Positions 6,343-9,982 of a stretch of DNA of 9,982 bases are shown piece after piece. The notes under the pieces were generated by a model. That model had not been told where the DNA came from. It saw only the letters and a list, made by a program, of their open reading frames with translations, and did not search any database. The first letter of the stretch is position 1. Each line of letters begins with the position of its first letter. The translations under genes and the position numbers were made by a program. The stretch comes from Hyphomicrobiales bacterium (GTDB lineage: Bacteria; Pseudomonadota; Alphaproteobacteria; Rhizobiales; Xanthobacteraceae): NCBI GenBank assembly GCA_023266695.1, contig JAHFPO010000084.1, forward strand, positions 1 to 9,982, written 5' to 3'.

Positions 6343-6657
6343 GTGCGTGAGCGCAACAACGTGCGAAAGCATCGCCTGACGCATAAAGCCGCCTTGCTGG
6401 CGGCGGCCTTGGGCGTGCTCGTCCTTCCGGGCTGCGCCGGCGACGTGCCGATTCCCTTCCTCGATTCGGGACTGCCGCCGGCTCCGCCCGGGCCGCCGCC
6501 GCCCTATCCGAGCGTCGCCACCCCGGTGAGCGACCCGGAACAAAAGCCGCCGCTCTTGTCCGAGGCCGACCAGAAAAAGATGGAGACGCAGCTCGACCAG
6601 CTCGCGGCCGAGCGCGAAGCAAGCGTCAAGAAACGCATCTTGCGGAACGCCAATTGA
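6343..6657 (+). CDS. Small proline-rich outer-membrane lipoprotein, function unknown
   Basis: This predicted lipoprotein has 104 residues. A basic N-terminus (RERNNVRKHRLTHK) is followed by a hydrophobic stretch, AALLAAALGVLVLPGC, ending in a lipobox whose Cys31 would be lipidated. The next residue is Ala, not Asp, which favours sorting to the outer membrane. The mature part has a Pro-rich linker (PPAPPGPPPPYP, 45-56) and then a charged helix, SEADQKKMETQLDQLAAE (73-90), possibly a short coiled coil. The GTG start is inferred: GGGGGA lies seven bases upstream, and no ATG exists before the lipobox except far upstream. A second GTG at 6361 (giving Cys25) is the alternative. It precedes the aminotransferase gene by 103 bases. 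It is somewhat like LptM-type small lipoproteins in size, but I see no specific signature and assign no function. Confidence 0.7.
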   Translation: MRERNNVRKHRLTHKAALLAAALGVLVLPGCAGDVPIPFLDSGLPPAPPGPPPPYPSVATPVSDPEQKPPLLSEADQKKMETQLDQLAAEREASVKKRILRNAN

Positions 6658-6760
6658 GCCCGGCCGGCTGACCAGAAGGCCCTCAACGCCGGCCCCGTTC
6701 GATGCTAAGGAACGCTCGGACGCCGCGGCTTTGCCCGCTTCCCGTCAAGGACTGGTTGAC

Positions 6761-7978
6761 ATGCACGAATTCCATCGCATCAAGCGCCTGCCGCCCTATC
6801 TGTTCGAAGCGGTCAACCGCGCCAAGGCGGCGGCACGCAACCAGGGCGCCGACATCGTCGACCTCGGCATGGGCAATCCGGATTTGCCGGCGCCCGCCCA
6901 CGTGGTCGAGAAGCTGAAGGAGACCATCGGCAAGACGCGCACCGACCGCTATTCGGCCTCGCGCGGCATTGCCGGCCTGCGGCGCGCGCAAGCCGCCTAT
7001 TACGGCCGCCGCTTCGGGGTGAAGCTCGATCCCGAGCGCGAGGTCGTGGTGACGCTCGGCTCCAAGGAAGGCTTCGCCAACATGGCGCAGGCGATCACCG
7101 CGCCCGGCGACCTGGTGCTGGTGCCGAACCCGTCCTATCCGATCCATGCCTTCGGGTTTCTCATGGCCGGCGGCGTCATCCGCTCGGTGCCGTGCGAACC
7201 CGGCCCCGATTTCTTCTATGCGCTCGAGCGCGCGGTCATCCATTCGACCCCGAAGCCGATCGCGCTGGTGCTGTGTTATCCCTCCAACCCGACCGCCTGC
7301 GTCGCCGAGCTCGACTTCTATCGCGACGTCGTCGCCTTCGCGCGCAAGCACGATCTGATCGTGCTCTCCGACGTCGCCTATGCCGAGGTCTATTTCGAGA
7401 ACAATCCGCCGCCCTCGATCCTGCAGGTGCCGGGCGCAATCGAGATCGCGGCCGAATTCAGCTCGATGTCGAAGACCTTCTCCATGCCGGGCTGGCGCGT
7501 CGGCTTCGCCGTCGGCAACGAGCGGCTGATCGCGGCGCTCGCGCGGGTGAAATCCTATCTCGATTACGGCGCCTTCACCCCCATTCAGGTGGCGGCGACG
7601 GCGGCGCTGAACGGCCCCGAGGACTGCATCCACGAAATGCGCGCGACCTACAAGAAGCGGCGCGACGCCCTGGTGGAAAGCTTCAGCCGCGCCGGCTGGA
7701 CGATCCCGGCCCCCAGAGCCTCGATGTTCGCCTGGGCGCCCTTGCCCGAGCGGTTCAGCGCCATCGGCAGCGTCAAGTTCTCCGAACTCCTGGTCGAGAA
7801 GGCCGCGGTCGCGGTCTCGCCCGGCGTCGGTTTCGGCGAGCACGGCGAGGGCTTCGTGCGCATCGCGCTGGTGGAGAACGAGCAGCGCATCCGCCAGGCC
7901 GCGCGCAACGTCCGCCGTTTCCTCGACACGGCGGACAAAACCCTGCATAACGTCGTTCCCCTCGCCGCGCATCGCTAG
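6761..7978 (+). CDS. alaC: AlaC/LL-diaminopimelate-type class I aminotransferase
   Basis: This 405-residue cytosolic PLP enzyme closely resembles E. coli AlaC (glutamate-pyruvate transaminase); alphaproteobacterial copies are often labelled LL-diaminopimelate aminotransferase. Landmarks are RIKRLPPYLFE (6-16), LGMGNPDLPAP (35-45), YSASRGIAGLRRA (64-76), TLGSKEGFANM (98-108), VPNPSYPIH (121-129), Asn176 in YPSNPTA, Asp204 in LSDVAYAEV, the PLP-binding Lys238 in SMSKTFSMPGWR, and Arg367 in VRIALVENEQR for the substrate carboxylate. The start at 6761 has AAGGA (6747-6751) and matches the family N-terminus; an in-frame ATG at 6731 lacks support. It lies upstream of hom and glpX, consistent with a role in amino-acid metabolism. 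Its TAG stop is part of the left arm of hairpin repeat B1. Substrate choice (pyruvate/alanine or diaminopimelate) cannot be settled here. Confidence 0.9.
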   Translation: MHEFHRIKRLPPYLFEAVNRAKAAARNQGADIVDLGMGNPDLPAPAHVVEKLKETIGKTRTDRYSASRGIAGLRRAQAAYYGRRFGVKLDPEREVVVTLGSKEGFANMAQAITAPGDLVLVPNPSYPIHAFGFLMAGGVIRSVPCEPGPDFFYALERAVIHSTPKPIALVLCYPSNPTACVAELDFYRDVVAFARKHDLIVLSDVAYAEVYFENNPPPSILQVPGAIEIAAEFSSMSKTFSMPGWRVGFAVGNERLIAALARVKSYLDYGAFTPIQVAATAALNGPEDCIHEMRATYKKRRDALVESFSRAGWTIPAPRASMFAWAPLPERFSAIGSVKFSELLVEKAAVAVSPGVGFGEHGEGFVRIALVENEQRIRQAARNVRRFLDTADKTLHNVVPLAAHR

Positions 7979-8029
7979 CGCATGATCCGGCGAAGTGGGA
8001 ACCGGTTCGCCGATTAGATCATGCGCTAG
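7975..8029. repeat. Intergenic hairpin repeat, copy B1
   Basis: CTAGCGCATGATC (7975-7987) pairs perfectly over 13 bases with GATCATGCGCTAG (8017-8029). The inner arms CGGCGAA (7988-7994) and TTCGCCG (8006-8012) continue the stem, with ATTA (8013-8016) bulged on the 3' side. The loop is GTGGGAACCGG (7995-8005), identical to the loop of copy A. The TAG inside the left arm (7976-7978) is the stop codon of the aminotransferase gene. It has the same orientation as copy A but lacks the extra internal hairpin. Confidence 0.9.
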
Positions 8030-8041
8030 ATGAATAAATTG

Positions 8042-8089
8042 GCGCGCGATCGGACGCAAAACCGGTACCCACTTTTGCTGATCGCGCGC
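8042..8089. repeat. Intergenic hairpin repeat, copy B2 (inverted)
   Basis: The outer arms GCGCGCGATC (8042-8051) and GATCGCGCGC (8080-8089) are perfect complements. The inner arms GCAAAA (8056-8061) and TTTTGC (8073-8078) flank the loop CCGGTACCCAC (8062-8072). GGAC (8052-8055) is the four-base bulge and T8079 is a single extra base. Read on the minus strand the loop is GTGGGTACCGG, one base from copies A and B1, with the bulge again on the 3' side. So this is the same family in opposite orientation, 12 bases from B1. Confidence 0.88.
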
Positions 8090-8105
8090 TGAGGCGCTTT
8101 TCTTT
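8086..8105 (+). terminator. Possible weak terminator or attenuator before hom
   Basis: GCGC (8086-8089), a TGAG loop and GCGC (8094-8097) could form a four-base-pair stem followed directly by TTTTCTTT (8098-8105), 11 bases before the hom ATG. The left arm is shared with the right arm of repeat B2, so the two structures are mutually exclusive. The stem is short and the tract is interrupted by C, so this is a weak candidate. Confidence 0.2.
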
Positions 8106-8116
8106 CCGGGCTGGTC

Positions 8117-9439
8117 ATGGTCGAGCCGCTCAAGGTGGGTCTCGCCGGGCTTGGGACGGTCGGCTCGGCCGTCGTCCGCATGCTGGCGAATTCGCGCGAC
8201 CTGCTGGCGCTGCGCGCCGGCCGGCCGATCGAGCTTGCGGCCTTTTGCTCCAAGGATCCGCCCAAGGACAAGGGCATCGATCTCGGCAAGGCGCGGAAGG
8301 TGGCGGATCCGGTCGCGCTCGCCAAGGATTCCGGCATCGACGTGCTGGTGGAATTGATGGGCGGGGAGGGCGATCCCGCGAAGAGCACGGTCGAAGCGGC
8401 GCTTGGCATGGGCCGTCCGGTCATCACCGCCAACAAGGCGCTGATCGCCAAGCACGGCGTTTCGCTTGCCAGGCTCGCCGAGAAGAATGGCGCAACGCTT
8501 GCCTTCGAGGCGGCGGTCGCCGGCGGCATCCCGGTCATCAAGACCTTGCGCGAGGGCCTCGGCGGCGCCAAGATTTCCCGCGTCTATGGAATCCTCAACG
8601 GCACCTGCAATTACATTCTCACCCGCATGCAGAAGGAGAGCCGCTCGTTCGCCGATTGCCTCAAGGAGGCCCAGCGGCTCGGCTATGCCGAGGCCGATCC
8701 CACCTTCGACATCGGCGGCTTCGACACCGCCCACAAGATCGCGATTCTGACGAGCCTCGCCTTCGGCACCGAGGTCGATGCCGAGGCGGTGCATGTGGAG
8801 GGGATCGAGACCATCTCGCTCGCCGATCTCGAATCCGCCGATCAACTGGGGTATCGCGTCAAGCTCCTGGGCGTCGCCCAGCGCACCGAGACCGGCATCG
8901 AGCAGCGCGTCCATCCCACCATGGTGCCGAAAGGCTCGGTCATCGCCGAGGTCGATGGAGTGCTCAACGCGGTGGCGATCGATTCCGACGCCGCCGACCT
9001 CACGCTCGTCGGCCCCGGCGCCGGCGGTCCCGCCACCTCGTCGGCGGTGGTCGCCGATCTCGTCGATCTCGCCTGCGGGCGCCGTTCACCGCCGTTCGGC
9101 CGGCCGGCGGCGAACCTGTTGAAGCCCAAGCGCGCACCGATGCAGCGCCACGAGGGCGGCTATTATATCCGCCTCGCCGCCGTCGACCGTCCGGGCACCA
9201 TGGCGACCATCGCCAAAGGCATGGCGGGGGAGAAAATCTCGCTCGAATCGATCGTGCAGCGCCATCCCGGCCCGCGCCCGCACGGCGGCGACGACCCGAA
9301 GAGCGCCGAGGGTCCGGCGCCCGTCATCCTCATCACCTATGCGACCACCGAAGACGCGGTGCGCCGCGCGCTCGCGGCGGTCGAGCGCGAAGGCGTGCTC
9401 GCCGAGAAGCCGCAGGTGATCCGCATCGAGAAGAGCTGA
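8117..9439 (+). CDS. hom: Homoserine dehydrogenase with C-terminal ACT domain
   Basis: This 440-residue monofunctional enzyme reduces aspartate-semialdehyde to homoserine with NAD(P)H, the branch point to threonine and methionine. The Rossmann domain begins VGLAGLGTVGSAVV (7-20), with Gly11/Gly13/Gly16 binding the nucleotide. TANKALIAKHG (104-114) holds the conserved Lys107. The catalytic domain has GILNGTCNYILTRM (158-171), Glu192 and the DIGGFDTAHK segment (198-207) with Asp203 and Lys207 of the hydride-transfer site. The ACT domain starts near YYIRLAAVDRPGTMATIAKG (349-368), which suggests feedback control, in this family usually by threonine. There is no aspartokinase fusion. The ribosome-binding site is poor (only CGGG near 8107-8110), and the gap of 138 bases after the aminotransferase is filled by repeats B1 and B2. 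Confidence 0.96.
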   Translation: MVEPLKVGLAGLGTVGSAVVRMLANSRDLLALRAGRPIELAAFCSKDPPKDKGIDLGKARKVADPVALAKDSGIDVLVELMGGEGDPAKSTVEAALGMGRPVITANKALIAKHGVSLARLAEKNGATLAFEAAVAGGIPVIKTLREGLGGAKISRVYGILNGTCNYILTRMQKESRSFADCLKEAQRLGYAEADPTFDIGGFDTAHKIAILTSLAFGTEVDAEAVHVEGIETISLADLESADQLGYRVKLLGVAQRTETGIEQRVHPTMVPKGSVIAEVDGVLNAVAIDSDAADLTLVGPGAGGPATSSAVVADLVDLACGRRSPPFGRPAANLLKPKRAPMQRHEGGYYIRLAAVDRPGTMATIAKGMAGEKISLESIVQRHPGPRPHGGDDPKSAEGPAPVILITYATTEDAVRRALAAVEREGVLAEKPQVIRIEKS

Positions 9440-9460
9440 TGTGATGCCGAGGATAAATGG

Positions 9461-9515
9461 CTACATCATCCTTCGAGGCTCGCGGCTCTGCCGCTCGCGC
9501 CTCAGGATGACGTAG
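9461..9515. repeat. REP-like hairpin, first of an inverted pair
   Basis: The interrupted stem is built of CTAC/GTAG (9461-9464, 9512-9515), CATCC/GGATG (9467-9471, 9505-9509), GAGGC/GCCTC (9475-9479, 9499-9503) and GCGGC/GCCGC (9482-9486, 9490-9494), closing on a three-base loop TCT. It begins 21 bases after the hom stop. The CATCCTTCGAGG...CCTCAGGATG frame is typical of palindromic repeats I associate with Bradyrhizobium-like genomes. Confidence 0.8.
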
Positions 9516-9530
9516 ATTATGGTTCTTAAG

Positions 9531-9585
9531 GTCCCGTCATCCTGAGGTGCGCGCCGAAAGGCGCGCCTCGAAGGATGAACGGGAC
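9531..9585. repeat. REP-like hairpin, second of an inverted pair
   Basis: GTCCCGT/ACGGGAC (9531-9537, 9579-9585), CATCCT/AGGATG (9538-9543, 9572-9577), GAG/CTC (9544-9546, 9567-9569) and GCGCGCC/GGCGCGC (9549-9555, 9560-9566) form a long stem capped by a GAAA tetraloop (9556-9559). Its ends CGTCATCCTGAGG and CCTCGAAGGATGA are the reverse complements of the two ends of the hairpin at 9461-9515. The two copies therefore face each other, as in paired REP elements. Confidence 0.85.
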
Positions 9586-9608
9586 ATACGCAAACACTGG
9601 AGCGGAAC

Positions 9609-9982
9609 ATGACCTCGATCACGGTGCAGTCGGGGCTGATGATCGAACGCGTGCTGTCGATCGAGATCGTGCGCGTGACCGAGCGCGCGGCGGTGTCGGC
9701 GGCCCGTCTGCGCGGGCGCGGCGACGAGCGCGCCGCCGACCAGGCCGCGGTCGACGCCATGCGGCGCGAATTGAACAAGCTCCCGATCGACGGCACCATC
9801 GTGATCGGCGAGGGCGAGCGCGACGAGGCGCCGATGCTCTTCATCGGCGAGAAGGTCGGCAACAAGAAAGGGCCGAAGGTCGATATCGCCGTCGATCCGT
9901 TGGAGGGCACCACGCTCTGCGCCAAGAACATGCAGGGCGCGATCGCGGTCATGGCCATGGCCGAGGAGGGCACGCTGTTGAA
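9609..9982 (+). CDS. glpX: Class II fructose-1,6-bisphosphatase, N-terminal part (cut by window end)
   Basis: GlpX hydrolyses fructose-1,6-bisphosphate to fructose-6-phosphate in gluconeogenesis (and in autotrophs the Calvin cycle; some also take sedoheptulose bisphosphate). The first 124 residues are present and open to the window edge. They show RGRGDERAADQAAVDAMR (35-52), DGTIVIGEGERDEAPMLFIG (61-80) with the metal-site Glu region, and VDPLEGTT (95-102) with the active-site Asp96 and Glu99. All key N-terminal motifs are intact, so nothing suggests decay. GGAG (9599-9602) sits six bases before the ATG. It lies on the same strand as hom, 169 bases downstream, with the REP-like pair between them. 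The aminotransferase-hom-glpX order is, as I recall, common in Hyphomicrobiales. Confidence 0.95.
   Translation, partial: MTSITVQSGLMIERVLSIEIVRVTERAAVSAARLRGRGDERAADQAAVDAMRRELNKLPIDGTIVIGEGERDEAPMLFIGEKVGNKKGPKVDIAVDPLEGTTLCAKNMQGAIAVMAMAEEGTLL

Noticed and set aside
6662..6694. GGCCGGC/GCCGGCC inverted repeat after the lipoprotein gene
   Set aside because: The loop is 19 bases and no T-run follows; not a credible intrinsic terminator.
6683..8914. A 743-codon open frame on the minus strand across the aminotransferase and hom genes
   Set aside because: It is antisense to two well-conserved genes and its translation is low in hydrophobic structure and rich in Arg/Gly/Asp/His. This is the usual shadow of G/C-biased third positions.
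1..9982. CRISPR array, tRNA/rRNA genes, phage or defence island
   Set aside because: I saw no regularly spaced repeats, no tRNA-like cloverleaf and no phage or defence genes other than the higBA pair.

Overview
The window is GC-rich (roughly two thirds G+C by eye) alphaproteobacterial chromosome. It most resembles the order Hyphomicrobiales (Bradyrhizobium/Xanthobacteraceae-like). The grounds are the gene set (class I PHA synthase, AlaC-type aminotransferase, hom, glpX), strong G/C third-position bias, and two kinds of intergenic hairpin repeat that I associate with that order. No species can be named from the sequence alone.

Layout. Positions 1-241 look like a scar: a short plus-strand stretch resembling the end of enolase, with a probable frameshift, abuts or overlaps a minus-strand stretch resembling the C-terminus of a transposase. 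Then come, on the plus strand, an orphan periplasmic solute-binding protein (242-1045), a glutathione S-transferase-like protein (1102-1824) and argC (1984-3069). On the minus strand, reading from 6210 down to 3086, are phaC, a higB-higA toxin-antitoxin pair with its own promoter/operator, and a secreted TPR protein. Divergent from phaC is a small lipoprotein gene (6343-6657). It is followed on the plus strand by an AlaC/DapL-like aminotransferase (6761-7978), homoserine dehydrogenase (8117-9439) and the first 124 codons of glpX (9609 onward, cut by the window edge).

Function. The window is mostly central metabolism: arginine synthesis (argC), aspartate-family and alanine/lysine metabolism (aminotransferase, hom), gluconeogenesis (glpX) and carbon storage (phaC). 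The higBA pair is the only clear accessory module.

Non-coding structure is the most notable part. Three hairpins (1821-1896, 7975-8029, 8042-8089) share one architecture: outer arm, inner arm, an 11-nt loop GTGGG(A/T)ACCGG and a four-base bulge on the same side. Their arm sequences differ but remain complementary. Two of them begin inside the TAG stop codon of the upstream gene. A second, unrelated pair of mutually inverted hairpins (9461-9585) lies between hom and glpX. I see no wholly new multi-gene system; the hairpin families, the scar at the left edge and the unusual residues in HigB are the points worth a second look.
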